8,592 nt of DNA from Alphaproteobacteria bacterium (GCA_023136145.1 JAGLRU010000374.1:1-8592), one strand, 5' to 3'. Numbered from the stretch's first letter, positions 1 through 7,387 are shown. Notes: generated by a model from the letters alone, not told the origin. Numbers and translations are program-made.

Positions 1-267
1 AAAAAGATCGAGGTTTATGGTATCGGTGGGGAGGCAATCGTTTCGCAGGATAAAACTTCCATCGTTGCCGAGGCTCCTCAACGTCCTAAAAGAGCGCGAG
101 TACCGCGCCGTAAGTGTCCTGAAAAAAAGAGCGAGCGGAAACATGTTGAAAGTAGTTCACCACCACAGAAAAAAAGAAGCCGCCACGAGGAGCATCACAA
201 TATCTTATCCGAGAAGAATAACGGTACTTTCGGTGAAGATATGCCAGCCTTCCTAAAGGCGAAGTGA
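1..267 (+). CDS. C-terminal tail of a partial gene; basic tail, possibly a DEAD-box RNA helicase
   Basis: Frame 1 is open from the first base to a TGA at 265-267, followed at once by an in-frame TAG. The 88 visible residues are strongly basic and low in complexity, with clusters such as RPKRARVPRRK and PPQKKRSRHEEHH, and end in GEDMPAFLKAK. A lysine/arginine-rich disordered tail closing with an acidic residue plus a 'PAFL' motif recalls the C-terminus of many alphaproteobacterial RhlE-like DEAD-box RNA helicases, where such tails bind RNA. That assignment rests only on style: no helicase core motif lies in the window. Any protein with an RNA-binding basic tail would fit. The start and all catalytic domains lie upstream of the window. 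The stop is 44 bases before lptD, on the same strand. Confidence 0.55.
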   Translation, partial: KKIEVYGIGGEAIVSQDKTSIVAEAPQRPKRARVPRRKCPEKKSERKHVESSSPPQKKRSRHEEHHNILSEKNNGTFGEDMPAFLKAK

Positions 268-311
268 TAGGGAGCTGTTGACATCCCACTGAATTTTCAG
301 GAAAATCGGGC

Positions 312-2531
312 ATGTTCTTCAGAATAATCATTTTAACGATGCTATTTCTTATGACTGGTGCTTCTGCCGGTTATGCGAGCGTGCTGTCCATGAAAGGCGA
401 GACTCGCGATTTGCCCGTCAACTTCACCGCCAAAGCATTGTCGAGCGATGACGTAAAGCAGACCGTGACTGCGGTTGGCGATGTAGAACTGATGCAGGGC
501 AAACAGATTTTGCGTGCAGACAGGATTGTTTATCATCTTAACGAAGACAGAGTGGAGGCAACCGGCAACGTATCTCTTCTGGACGAAAGTGGGGACGTGC
601 ATTTCGCAGAGGCCGTTGAGCTTCACAATAATATGAAAGATGGTTTTGTGCGAGAGTTGCTGTCTCTGCTAGCTGACGGATCGCGATTTACGGCGGGCGA
701 GGCGCGGCGTGAAAACGACGGTAAAAGAACCGTTATGGTTGATGCTACTTATACAGTATGCAGAGTCTGTGAGGCTGATCCGCATCCGTTGTGGCAGATC
801 AAAGCTGATAAGGTTGTTCATGACGCTGATACTAAAAAGGTCAACTACAAAAATGCAAGGCTGGAGCTTATGGGCATGCCTGTCGCTTATTCGCCGATTT
901 TTTCGCATCCTGATCCAACGCTAAAACGGAAAAGTGGTTTTTTGCGTCCTGAATACGGTTGGACGACGGAACTCGGAACGCATTTGAAGGTTGGATATTA
1001 TTACGATATAGCACCAAACAGGGACATGACCTTGCAAGTTGAGCCAACAGCTTTGGCCGGAACGTTGGTAGAGGGAGAATGGCGCGAGCGGTTTAAAAAC
1101 GGCAAGCTTCAGATTAATGTTAGTACAGCTAATTCCGACCGCAAGGAGGAGGACGGGCGGGTTGAAACCAGTCGCCAGCGCGGTCATATCGTTGCGGAGG
1201 GATTGTTTGATTTGAACGATATGTGGAGGAGCGGGGTTAGTTTCTCACGCTCGACGGATAAGGAATATCTTCGTCTTTACGATATTTCCAGAGAGAACGT
1301 ACTTAACAGCCAAATATACGCTGAACGATTCTCTGGACGGGACTATTCGCGCATTAGTGCTTTCGGATTTCAGGATGTGCGTTTGGGTGTTAGACCGGAT
1401 CAGCCGTATATTTTTCCGATGATGGAACATACGATGATCGGGGAGCCTAATTCTCTATTGGGTGGGAGATGGCAAATTGGTGCGTCTGCGCTAGGGCTGG
1501 TTCGCGATAGTGATAGTCAGGATGTGCAGAGGGCTTCCGTCACGGCTGGATGGGAGCGGCGCGATGTGTCTTCGTTGGGGCTTGTAACTGTTGCCGCGCT
1601 GGACGGGCGTGGTGATGTCTACGGAGTGCAAAACAGCGATGCCGCCGATATTGATCCCGCGCTTGATAGCAATCCAGAGACGGTTCGTGGCATGGTGACG
1701 GCTAGTGTGATTTCCAGCTATCCGATGGTTAGGCCTATGCGCCGGTCGCAGATAATCATCGAGCCTTCGGTGGGTGTTAGCGTTAGTCCTATGGTTAACG
1801 AAAAAAACGACATTATCCCAAATGAAGACAGCATCGACATCCAGTTTGACACCAATAACTTGTTCAGTGAAAACAGGTATCCCGGCATTGATCGTCAGGA
1901 GGATGGTGGAAGATTGAATTACGGTGTGAAAGCAGGTTGGTACGGGGATGATGGAAGATACGGCAGGATATTTCTAGGTCAGAGTTATCGTTTTTATGGT
2001 GATATGATTTTTCCAGAGGGTTCCGGTTTGGAAGACCGTCACTCTGATTTCGTTGGGCAGATAAAAATCGGGCTGTCGAAATATATGGATGTTGATTACC
2101 GCTTTCAGCTTGATAACGATACGCTGGCCACCAGACGGCATGAAATACAGGCAGGTGGAGGCAATGATCGTTTTCGTCTGGAGGGTAGGTACCTCTATAC
2201 GGCGGCTGTTGCTGGAACGGGTTTTACGGAGTCACGGCAGCAGATTCAAACGGGTGGGACATATAATATTACAAAGAGCTGGAAATTTCGTGCTTCCGGT
2301 CTTATGGATTTAGGAGATCAGCCTGGCCTTAGGAATGCGTCCACTGGAATTGACTATTCGGACGAGTGCTTCACCTTTTCGGTTATGGGATCGCGGAATG
2401 TTGCGGATGAGGCTTCTGGCGACGACGAGACGAAACTGATTATGCGCATTGGCCTTCGAAGCATTGGAGAATTTTCCGCTCCGGAAATCTTGCTAGGTGG
2501 GGATCAGCTTATTAAACCACCGGGGAAATAA
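312..2531 (+). CDS. lptD: LPS-assembly protein LptD (OstA/Imp), outer-membrane LPS translocon
   Basis: LptD is the outer-membrane beta-barrel that, plugged by the lipoprotein LptE, takes lipopolysaccharide from the periplasmic LptA bridge and inserts it into the outer leaflet. The 739-residue product begins with a signal peptide (basic residue 4, hydrophobic core about 5-16, likely cleavage after an Ala near residue 19-22). An OstA/LptA-type jellyroll follows at about 50-180 (VTAVGDVEL, LRADRIVYHLNEDRVEATGNV), then the LptD signature around 158-210 (PLWQIKADKVVHD, SHPDPTLKRKSGF). The rest, to about 739, is alternating aromatic/polar barrel strands. Cysteines are Cys150, Cys153 and Cys686 (SDECFTF). 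In known LptD proteins disulfides join the N-terminal domain to the barrel, and here one N-to-barrel bond is possible. Length is normal for alphaproteobacteria. The ATG at 312 has AGGA at 299-302 (9-nt spacer). The usual neighbours lptG and surA are not adjacent. Confidence 0.95.
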   Translation: MFFRIIILTMLFLMTGASAGYASVLSMKGETRDLPVNFTAKALSSDDVKQTVTAVGDVELMQGKQILRADRIVYHLNEDRVEATGNVSLLDESGDVHFAEAVELHNNMKDGFVRELLSLLADGSRFTAGEARRENDGKRTVMVDATYTVCRVCEADPHPLWQIKADKVVHDADTKKVNYKNARLELMGMPVAYSPIFSHPDPTLKRKSGFLRPEYGWTTELGTHLKVGYYYDIAPNRDMTLQVEPTALAGTLVEGEWRERFKNGKLQINVSTANSDRKEEDGRVETSRQRGHIVAEGLFDLNDMWRSGVSFSRSTDKEYLRLYDISRENVLNSQIYAERFSGRDYSRISAFGFQDVRLGVRPDQPYIFPMMEHTMIGEPNSLLGGRWQIGASALGLVRDSDSQDVQRASVTAGWERRDVSSLGLVTVAALDGRGDVYGVQNSDAADIDPALDSNPETVRGMVTASVISSYPMVRPMRRSQIIIEPSVGVSVSPMVNEKNDIIPNEDSIDIQFDTNNLFSENRYPGIDRQEDGGRLNYGVKAGWYGDDGRYGRIFLGQSYRFYGDMIFPEGSGLEDRHSDFVGQIKIGLSKYMDVDYRFQLDNDTLATRRHEIQAGGGNDRFRLEGRYLYTAAVAGTGFTESRQQIQTGGTYNITKSWKFRASGLMDLGDQPGLRNASTGIDYSDECFTFSVMGSRNVADEASGDDETKLIMRIGLRSIGEFSAPEILLGGDQLIKPPGK

Positions 2532-2598
2532 TTGTCGTTTCTTGCCCTTTAGGCGTGGATGCTTTACAAAGATAGTATCAAAATACTGGAGTGCGAAT

Positions 2599-3324
2599 AT
2601 GAGTTTTATGATGCAGAATTCAGGAGGACGGTATCAGCGGCGCAAGGAAGAGCGGCGGCGAAATGTTATGTGGTTTTTGATCATCGTCGGGTCGTTGTGT
2701 TGTGTCGCTTACTGGTGGGGCGCAGAGAATGTTCGTAGCAGCGAGGTTGCTTACAAGCAGCAGGCGGTAAATCTTAAGGAAGAGAGGAAGGGACTTGAGC
2801 AAACCATCACTTCCCTGCGTTCGGAAGTACAGTCAACACAGGTGCGTTACAAGCAACTGGAAACCAAGTACCAGCAGGAAGTACCAACCGGCGAGTTTAA
2901 GCAGTTAACGGATCTCGTCAAAAAGCAACTGGATGCGGGTATCAAGGCGGAAAGGATGTCTTTTGTAATCGAAGCTGCCAGTCCGCCAAGGAATTGCAGC
3001 GATTCCATCACCAAGCGTTTTGTTATGAATACGCCTGTATACAGAGGGCCGCACGGAAACGTGGCTTTTGGAAAAGGAACGATTACTGTGACCGGGGAGG
3101 GTGTGTCTGCGGTGAACACGAACGGAAGTCCTGAAGCTTGGTATGACTCTGGTAAACCTGTGTCGATTTCCTTTGTTCAGATAGGCGGTAAGGAGATAGT
3201 AAAAAGCGGACTTCTGCCCATTCAGCACTCAATGGTGGTCGGAAATAGGGAGTATCGCTTTACCGTCGCGGTTGGACAAAGATCTTTTATCAGCGTCACA
3301 TCTGACTCGTGCGATTACCCCTGA
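2599..3324 (+). CDS. unrecognised single-pass inner-membrane protein with coiled coil and periplasmic C-terminal domain
   Basis: I do not recognise this family. The open frame extends upstream into lptD, but the ATG at 2599 is preferred: GGAG at 2588-2591 with a 7-nt spacer, and no overlap with lptD. The 241-residue product has a very basic N-terminus (RYQRRKEERRRN, residues 11-22), one membrane segment at about 23-40, and a charged heptad-like region at about 45-95 (EERKGLEQTITSLRSEV) likely to be a coiled coil. A beta-rich C-terminal domain spans about 120-241. The positive-inside rule predicts a cytoplasmic N-terminus and a periplasmic coil and domain. Cys133 and Cys238 bracket the C-terminal domain and could form a disulfide, consistent with a periplasmic location; the other two cysteines (34, 35) lie in the membrane segment. 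It lies between lptD and yajC on the same strand, so an envelope role is plausible, but none is shown. Confidence 0.85.
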   Translation: MSFMMQNSGGRYQRRKEERRRNVMWFLIIVGSLCCVAYWWGAENVRSSEVAYKQQAVNLKEERKGLEQTITSLRSEVQSTQVRYKQLETKYQQEVPTGEFKQLTDLVKKQLDAGIKAERMSFVIEAASPPRNCSDSITKRFVMNTPVYRGPHGNVAFGKGTITVTGEGVSAVNTNGSPEAWYDSGKPVSISFVQIGGKEIVKSGLLPIQHSMVVGNREYRFTVAVGQRSFISVTSDSCDYP

Positions 3325-3345
3325 CTCTGAAATCACAGATTTATG

Positions 3346-3376
3346 TTGTTTTTTTAGACCTATTGAGCAATATAGT
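3346..3376 (+). promoter_or_regulatory. weak candidate promoter upstream of yajC
   Basis: The 91-base gap before yajC is AT-rich and holds TTGTTT (3346-3351) and TATAGT (3371-3376), 19 bases apart. This is a poor but possible sigma-70 pair that would give a leader of about 30 nt. A perfect TATAAT also occurs at 3396-3401, but it sits too close to the ribosome binding site (GGAG 3403-3406) and has no -35 at proper distance. A small inverted repeat (AAATC/GATTT, 3330-3342) followed by a 7-T run near 3349-3355 could be a very weak terminator for the preceding gene. None of these is convincing alone; the gap may just be an operon spacer. Confidence 0.25.
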
Positions 3377-3415
3377 GCAGTCCTATCAACATTCCTATAA
3401 TTGGAGTAGAATAAT

Positions 3416-3775
3416 ATGTTTATTAGCCCCGCATTTGCAGAAGCCACGACAGAAACAGTCGCCGAAGGTGGAAGCATGCTGCTGTCAATGGTGCCGATCC
3501 TTCTTATTCTGGCAGTTTTCTATTTTATGGTTATTCGTCCGCAGAATAAGCGGTTGCAGGAACACCGCAGAATGGTGGGTGGTTTGCAAAAAGGGGACAA
3601 GGTGGTGACTGGTGGCGGTCTGATCGCGACGGTCAGAAGGACGGTTGGCAGTGATGAAGTAATTCTTGATATTGCTGAAGGTGTGCAAATTCATGCCCTG
3701 CGTTCGACCATTATGATGATGCGTTCCAAGTCGTTGCCGTCCGAGAAGAAGGTAACATCCGAGAAAAAAGGGTAG
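3416..3775 (+). CDS. yajC: preprotein translocase subunit YajC
   Basis: YajC is the small inner-membrane partner of the SecDF complex, which associates with SecYEG and assists late stages of protein export. The 119-residue product has a short N-terminal stretch, one membrane segment at about 21-39 ending in the hallmark VIRPQNKR, and the conserved cytoplasmic domain (GDKVVTGGGLIATV at about 60-73; a valine/isoleucine-rich strand EVILDIAEGVQI). A charged lysine tail (SEKKVTSEKKG) closes it. Length is normal for the family. The ATG at 3416 follows GGAG at 3403-3406 with a 9-nt spacer. It is directly followed by secD after 5 bases, the classic yajC-secD-secF order, so the three genes are almost certainly co-transcribed. 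Confidence 0.95.
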   Translation: MFISPAFAEATTETVAEGGSMLLSMVPILLILAVFYFMVIRPQNKRLQEHRRMVGGLQKGDKVVTGGGLIATVRRTVGSDEVILDIAEGVQIHALRSTIMMMRSKSLPSEKKVTSEKKG

Positions 3776-3780
3776 CCACA

Positions 3781-5346
3781 ATGCTGCACATCGAAAGATG
3801 GAAGATTATTCTTATCCTGACTTTTACGTTTCTGGGTGTTTTGTATGCCGTCCCGAACGTGATGCCGCAACAATTACAAGTATGGATGGAAGAAAACATG
3901 CCGAGTGCTTTGCCCGGCAACACGATCAATCTTGGTCTGGATTTGCAGGGAGGTTCGCATCTTCTTCTTGAAGCTGACACTAGGACGGTCATTAGCGACC
4001 GGCTGGATTCAATTGTGGGCGCGGTGCGTACGGAACTACGCAAGAAGAATATCGGTTATACGGATTTGGGAGTTAAGCGCGATGGCGTGACATTCAAGCT
4101 GCGTAATCTGGCGCAGGATCGCGAGACTGCATGGAAAATCGCTCGTGATCAGGAGCAGAATGCTGATGTCAAAATTGACGATAATGGTAGGGTGGATATA
4201 ACACTGGGTGAAAAGGCTATCAAGGAAATCAACACGAAGGTCATCAATCATTCAATTGAAATCGTCCGTCGCCGTATCGACGAGTCCGGCACTAAAGAGC
4301 CGGTGATTCAACGGCAGGGAGTGAACCGTATCGTGGTGCAGTTACCTGGTGTGGATGATCCTGAACGTGTCAAGGAACTGCTTGGCAGAACAGCGAAGAT
4401 GAGCTTCCATCTTGTGGATATGGACGCATCATCGACTGATAGGGCTTCTCCCAGCTCCAAAAGGATGTCGATGCGTGAGGAGGGCGGTCAGACCATTCTC
4501 GTTAAAAAGAGGGTGATGATTAGTGGAGACATGCTGGTCGATTCGCAGCCGACTTTCGAGCAGGGTATGCCAGTCGTATCGTTCCGGTTTAACTCTCTTG
4601 GTGCGCGGCGTTTCTGTGATGTGACCCGTGATAATGTAGGCAATCCTTTCGCTATCGTGCTCGACAACGAGGTCATTAGTGCTCCTCGGATCAACGAAGC
4701 TATCTGTGGAGGAAGTGGTATTATCACTGGCAGCTTTACCGTCAAAGAGGCGCATGATCTCTCATTGTTGCTACGGGCGGGAGCTCTTCCAGCTCCGTTG
4801 AATGTTGTTGAAGAACGGAGCGTGGGGCCGTCTCTAGGTTCTGATTCAATTGCAGCAGGAGGGAAGGCCGCAGTTATTGGCCTCGCCCTCGTTCTTCTAT
4901 TTATGATGATGGTCTACGGAATTTTCGGCGTTTTCGCAAATATAGCACTCGTGCTCAATATTATTTTCATTATTGCTATACTGTCAGTATTGCAAGCAAC
5001 GCTTACGTTGCCGGGTATCGCAGGCATTATCCTGACCATAGGTATTGCGGTTGATGCTAACGTTCTTATCTACGAACGCATCCGCGAGGAGCTTCGACAG
5101 GGGAGGGGTATTCTGGCGGCGGTAGATGGTGGTTACAAGCTGGCACTGCCAACGATAACAGACTCTAATCTGACAACATTGATCGTGGCGTTTATCCTCT
5201 TTTCCTTCGGTACCGGCCCCATTAAGGGTTTCGCTGTGACAATGTGCGTTGGAACAGCTACGTCCCTGTTTTCCGCTATTATGCTGACACGCTTGATGGT
5301 TATCGTGTGGCTCAGGAAGACGCGCCCCACGCAGCTTTACATTTAA
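3781..5346 (+). CDS. secD: protein translocase subunit SecD
   Basis: SecD is an RND-superfamily membrane protein that, with SecF, uses the proton-motive force to pull exported proteins off SecYEG on the periplasmic side. The 521 residues run: N-terminal membrane segment (about 9-26); the conserved LGLDLQGGSHLLLEAD motif at 51-66; a large periplasmic P1 domain containing a repeat-like RRRIDESGTKEP stretch and the VLDNEVISAPRI motif; then five C-terminal membrane segments from about residue 361. The RND core motif GIAVDANVLIYERIREEL starts at residue 421, with Asp425 and Arg433 as the expected proton-path and conserved residues. Length is normal for alphaproteobacteria, and no frame disruption is seen. 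The start lies 5 bases after the yajC stop with an AAGGG-type site overlapping the yajC end, suggesting translational coupling. Confidence 0.97.
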   Translation: MLHIERWKIILILTFTFLGVLYAVPNVMPQQLQVWMEENMPSALPGNTINLGLDLQGGSHLLLEADTRTVISDRLDSIVGAVRTELRKKNIGYTDLGVKRDGVTFKLRNLAQDRETAWKIARDQEQNADVKIDDNGRVDITLGEKAIKEINTKVINHSIEIVRRRIDESGTKEPVIQRQGVNRIVVQLPGVDDPERVKELLGRTAKMSFHLVDMDASSTDRASPSSKRMSMREEGGQTILVKKRVMISGDMLVDSQPTFEQGMPVVSFRFNSLGARRFCDVTRDNVGNPFAIVLDNEVISAPRINEAICGGSGIITGSFTVKEAHDLSLLLRAGALPAPLNVVEERSVGPSLGSDSIAAGGKAAVIGLALVLLFMMMVYGIFGVFANIALVLNIIFIIAILSVLQATLTLPGIAGIILTIGIAVDANVLIYERIREELRQGRGILAAVDGGYKLALPTITDSNLTTLIVAFILFSFGTGPIKGFAVTMCVGTATSLFSAIMLTRLMVIVWLRKTRPTQLYI

Positions 5347-5367
5347 CTTTAACAGAGGCCATACGCC

Positions 5368-6300
5368 ATGAATTTTCGTCTTCGGCTCATCAAGGACAAG
5401 CCCAATATTGATTTTATGGGAGTGCACAAAATTACACTGGCGATTGCCTTTCTGATGGTGTTGATAACGAGCGTTTTATTGTTTACGAAGGGTCTCAATA
5501 TGGGCATCGATTTCACGGGAGGAATCCTGATTGAAATCAAGAAGCCTGACACCGTTAAGATCGAGGATATTCGCAAAGCACTTTCAGGCATGAGCGAAGG
5601 CACACCGATCATTCAGGAATTTGGTGCTGATTCTGCCATGATAAAGATTCCCGGCAAGGAGGCTGATACGGCAGCGCAGAAACGAATTTACGCTGAGATT
5701 CAGACAAGGCTTGGAAGTTCTGTGGAATTTCGTCGTACGGAATATGTTGGCCCTCAGGTTGGTGATGAGTTGGTCATGAAGAGCGTTTACGCGTTTCTTT
5801 GGTCTTTGGCGGCCATTCTCGTCTATATTTGGTTTCGGTTTGAGTGGCAATTCGGTCTGATGGCGGTTCTCGCGCTTGTCCACGATTCTTGTGCGACTAT
5901 GCTGTTTTTCGTTCTGACCGGCTTTGAATTCGATCTTTCGACGGTAGCGGCGGTGCTGTTGATCGCTGGCTATTCTCTTAACGAGACGGTTGTTGTCTTC
6001 GACCGTATTCGTGAGATGTTGAGGAAATATCGCAAGATGCCTTTGACGGAACTGCTTAATCTTGCTCTTAACGATACCCTGTCGCGCACACTTACGACTA
6101 GCCTGACGACGCTTATCACAATGGCTTCACTAGCCATTTTCGGAACGGAGGCAATCAAAGGGTTCTGCTACGCGATGCTGGTTGGTATCTTTTTCGGACC
6201 GATTTCGTCAAACTTCGTTTCGTCGCCGTTACTGCTTTACATGAACCTCCGCCGTACTCCAATCGTGCAGAAAAGTGAGTCGGAACTTGTTAAGCAGTAG
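5368..6300 (+). CDS. secF: protein translocase subunit SecF
   Basis: SecF pairs with SecD to form the proton-driven translocation motor. The 310-residue product has a first membrane segment (about 21-41), the diagnostic GIDFTGG motif at 46-52, a short periplasmic domain (about 55-130; EFRRTEYVGPQVGDEL), then five membrane segments. The family signature is GYSLNETVVVFDRIRE from residue 201; many homologues read YSINDTVVV here, so Glu206 replaces the common Asp conservatively. A final SRTLTTSLTTLITMASL and GTEAIKGFCYAMLVGI complete the RND core. The ATG at 5368 has AGAGG at 5354-5358 (9-nt spacer), 21 bases after the secD stop. It is the last gene of the conserved block; base composition and gene content change just downstream. 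Confidence 0.97.
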   Translation: MNFRLRLIKDKPNIDFMGVHKITLAIAFLMVLITSVLLFTKGLNMGIDFTGGILIEIKKPDTVKIEDIRKALSGMSEGTPIIQEFGADSAMIKIPGKEADTAAQKRIYAEIQTRLGSSVEFRRTEYVGPQVGDELVMKSVYAFLWSLAAILVYIWFRFEWQFGLMAVLALVHDSCATMLFFVLTGFEFDLSTVAAVLLIAGYSLNETVVVFDRIREMLRKYRKMPLTELLNLALNDTLSRTLTTSLTTLITMASLAIFGTEAIKGFCYAMLVGIFFGPISSNFVSSPLLLYMNLRRTPIVQKSESELVKQ

Positions 6301-6317
6301 GTTTAGATTCATATAAT
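6287..6317 (+). promoter_or_regulatory. candidate sigma-70 promoter for the racemase gene
   Basis: A perfect TATAAT at 6312-6317 lies just after the secF stop. The best -35 is TTGTTA at 6287-6292, inside the secF end, with a long 19-base spacer. Transcription would begin near 6324, just before the ribosome binding site GGGAG at 6328-6332, giving a very short leader. The perfect -10 supports independent expression of the racemase; the poor -35 spacing keeps confidence modest. Confidence 0.4.
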
Positions 6318-6338
6318 TGGTCAGGATGGGAGTGTTAA

Positions 6339-7061
6339 ATGCAGCGTCCAAAAAAAATGAAGACTATAGGTATTCTTGGAGGCATGAGCAATCAAGCCAC
6401 GATGGAATACTATAGACAGATAAATCATGCGGTAAATCAGAAACTTGGTGGCTGGGATATTGCCGAAACTGTTATTGCTGGTGTTAATTTTGGCAATATT
6501 GAATATTTCGTTCGAAATGAACTATGGGACGAAGCAGCAAAATACTTAGCTGGAAAAGCTCAAGCATTGGAAGCTGCTGACGCAGACTTTGTAGTATGCA
6601 TATCTAATACGATGCATAGAGTTTCTGATATTTTCTGTACAGAAATTAAAATACCATTTCTCCATATAGCGGACCCGGTTGGCAGAATGATTCGCCTTCG
6701 TGGTCTGGATAGAATTGGTTTACTTGGAACGAAGTCGGTTATGACGGATCCATACATGCGGGATTATTATAAACAAAATTTTGGAATTGAAATCATTACT
6801 CCGAATGAGAAGGATCAAAATACTGTTGATCGAATAATATTCGATGAGTTGGTTAAAAGGGAACTGCTTGAGGGTTCAAAACGTGAATATCTTCGTATTT
6901 GTGATGATCTTTGTGATAGGGGTGCTCAGGGCGTGATTCTTGGCTGTACCGAGATATTCCTTTTAATCAAACAATCTGATAAGCCAGATTTCCCCATGTT
7001 TGATACAACTAGCCTACATGTCGAAGCGATAGTGGAAGAAGCACTCAAAACTAACAAATAA
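6339..7061 (+). CDS. aspartate/glutamate racemase family protein (YgeA-like)
   Basis: The family interconverts L- and D-amino acids without a cofactor, using two cysteines as acid/base. The 240-residue product opens with MKTIGILGGMSNQATMEYY after an extra MQRPKK. The first cysteine, Cys87, lies in VVCISNTMH and the second, Cys203, in ILGCTEI. The lobes FLHIADPVGRMI and FDTTSLHVEA match E. coli YgeA closely in style, so a broad-specificity racemase or a Glu/Asp racemase is likely; substrate cannot be told. Cys87 stands three residues before the NTMH motif, whereas YgeA (as I recall it) reads CTNTMH. The ATG at 6339 is chosen over the internal Met7 because GGGAG (6328-6332) sits 6 nt upstream of it. 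It is AT-richer than secF: two sampled 60-base lines are about 42% and 30% G+C, against 53% for one secF line. This suggests a different origin. It is probably cytoplasmic. Confidence 0.88.
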   Translation: MQRPKKMKTIGILGGMSNQATMEYYRQINHAVNQKLGGWDIAETVIAGVNFGNIEYFVRNELWDEAAKYLAGKAQALEAADADFVVCISNTMHRVSDIFCTEIKIPFLHIADPVGRMIRLRGLDRIGLLGTKSVMTDPYMRDYYKQNFGIEIITPNEKDQNTVDRIIFDELVKRELLEGSKREYLRICDDLCDRGAQGVILGCTEIFLLIKQSDKPDFPMFDTTSLHVEAIVEEALKTNK

Positions 7062-7309
7062 AATCGGCTGATCTTCTTGCTGATTTTAAGACACGAGTAG
7101 TTATTCCGTTGTTGCCTTATGCACAGGTAAAGCAGGAGTTGCTGCCTAAGCTAAAGCCTATTATCAAGGTGAAGGGGGAAAATTATAGCCTGATGATGAC
7201 AGATATAGGTGTTCTCCGCGTTTCTGATCTTAAAAATTCCATCAATAACGTGGAAGATCAACGACAAACCATCGTTGATGCTCTCAATTTTCTGTTTCAG
7301 GGATTTTAA
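7055..7309 (+). pseudogene. ccdB: N-terminally truncated CcdB-family gyrase toxin remnant
   Basis: Frame 2, open from after a TAA at 7052-7054 to the stop at 7307-7309, reads SADLLADFKTRVVIPLLPY, then LLPKLKPIIKVKGENYSLMM, and ends DALNFLFQGF. This aligns with F-plasmid CcdB, from its VQSDIIDTPGRRMVIPL segment through LYPVVHIGDESWRMMTTDM to the NLMFWGI end, and even better with chromosomal CcdB homologues. CcdB is about 101 residues and poisons DNA gyrase; the C-terminal Trp-Gly-Ile of F CcdB, here Gln-Gly-Phe, is needed for activity. About 84 residues remain and the first 17-20, which form N-terminal beta strands, are missing. No ATG or plausible binding site precedes the conserved part; the only in-frame start is a TTG at 7109, deep in the fold. 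No CcdA antitoxin gene is adjacent. The homology begins exactly where the racemase ends, so a junction probably removed the start. Confidence 0.75.
7059..7088 (+). terminator. stem-loop overlapping the racemase stop; weak terminator candidate
   Basis: TAAAATCGGC (7059-7068) pairs with GCTGATTTTA (7079-7088) as a 10-bp stem with one G-U pair and a 10-base loop. The left arm begins with the racemase TAA itself. The GC-rich part of the stem followed by GATTTTA gives only a short T run, so it would be a weak terminator. It also lies inside the reading frame of the CcdB remnant and may be coincidental. Confidence 0.35.
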
Positions 7310-7378
7310 CAGCAAACTTCCTTACCCGTTTGTTTTTAAGGATAATTTAACTATTTTCAGATAAACTTTCAATTGTAC

Positions 7379-7387
7379 TGTTATAAT
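7379..7387 (+). promoter_or_regulatory. extended -10 promoter for the small-gene cluster
   Basis: TGTTATAAT is a perfect extended -10 (TG, one base, TATAAT at 7382-7387). No good -35 lies 16-18 bases upstream, which is typical of extended -10 promoters. The surrounding 7310-7400 stretch is AT-rich and non-coding. Transcription would start near 7394, about 38 bases before the ATG at 7432. A split inverted repeat, TCCTTA (7319-7324) and TAAGGA (7337-7342), lies 40-60 bases upstream and could be an operator. Confidence 0.6.

Noticed and set aside
17..256. Frame-2 open frame of 79 codons at the left edge
   Set aside because: Frame 1 is open over the same bases and ends in a sensible C-terminus (GEDMPAFLKAK), while frame 2 gives a composition typical of an out-of-frame read.
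278..306. TTGACA (278-283) with GAAAAT (301-306) as an lptD promoter
   Set aside because: Spacing is 17, but the -10 is poor and the start would fall at the ATG itself, which contradicts the visible ribosome binding site.
2497..2598. Longer start for the unknown membrane protein, overlapping lptD
   Set aside because: The ATG at 2599 has a properly spaced GGAG, and the extra 34 residues look like an out-of-frame read of lptD followed by spacer.
3396..3401. Perfect TATAAT just before yajC as its main promoter
   Set aside because: The start would fall at the ribosome binding site and leave almost no leader, and no -35 lies at 16-18 bases.
7109..7309. Independent 66-aa gene starting at TTG 7109
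   Set aside because: CcdB similarity clearly extends upstream of this TTG (DLLADFKTRVVIP), and no ribosome binding site precedes it, so it is a fragment of a longer ancestral frame.
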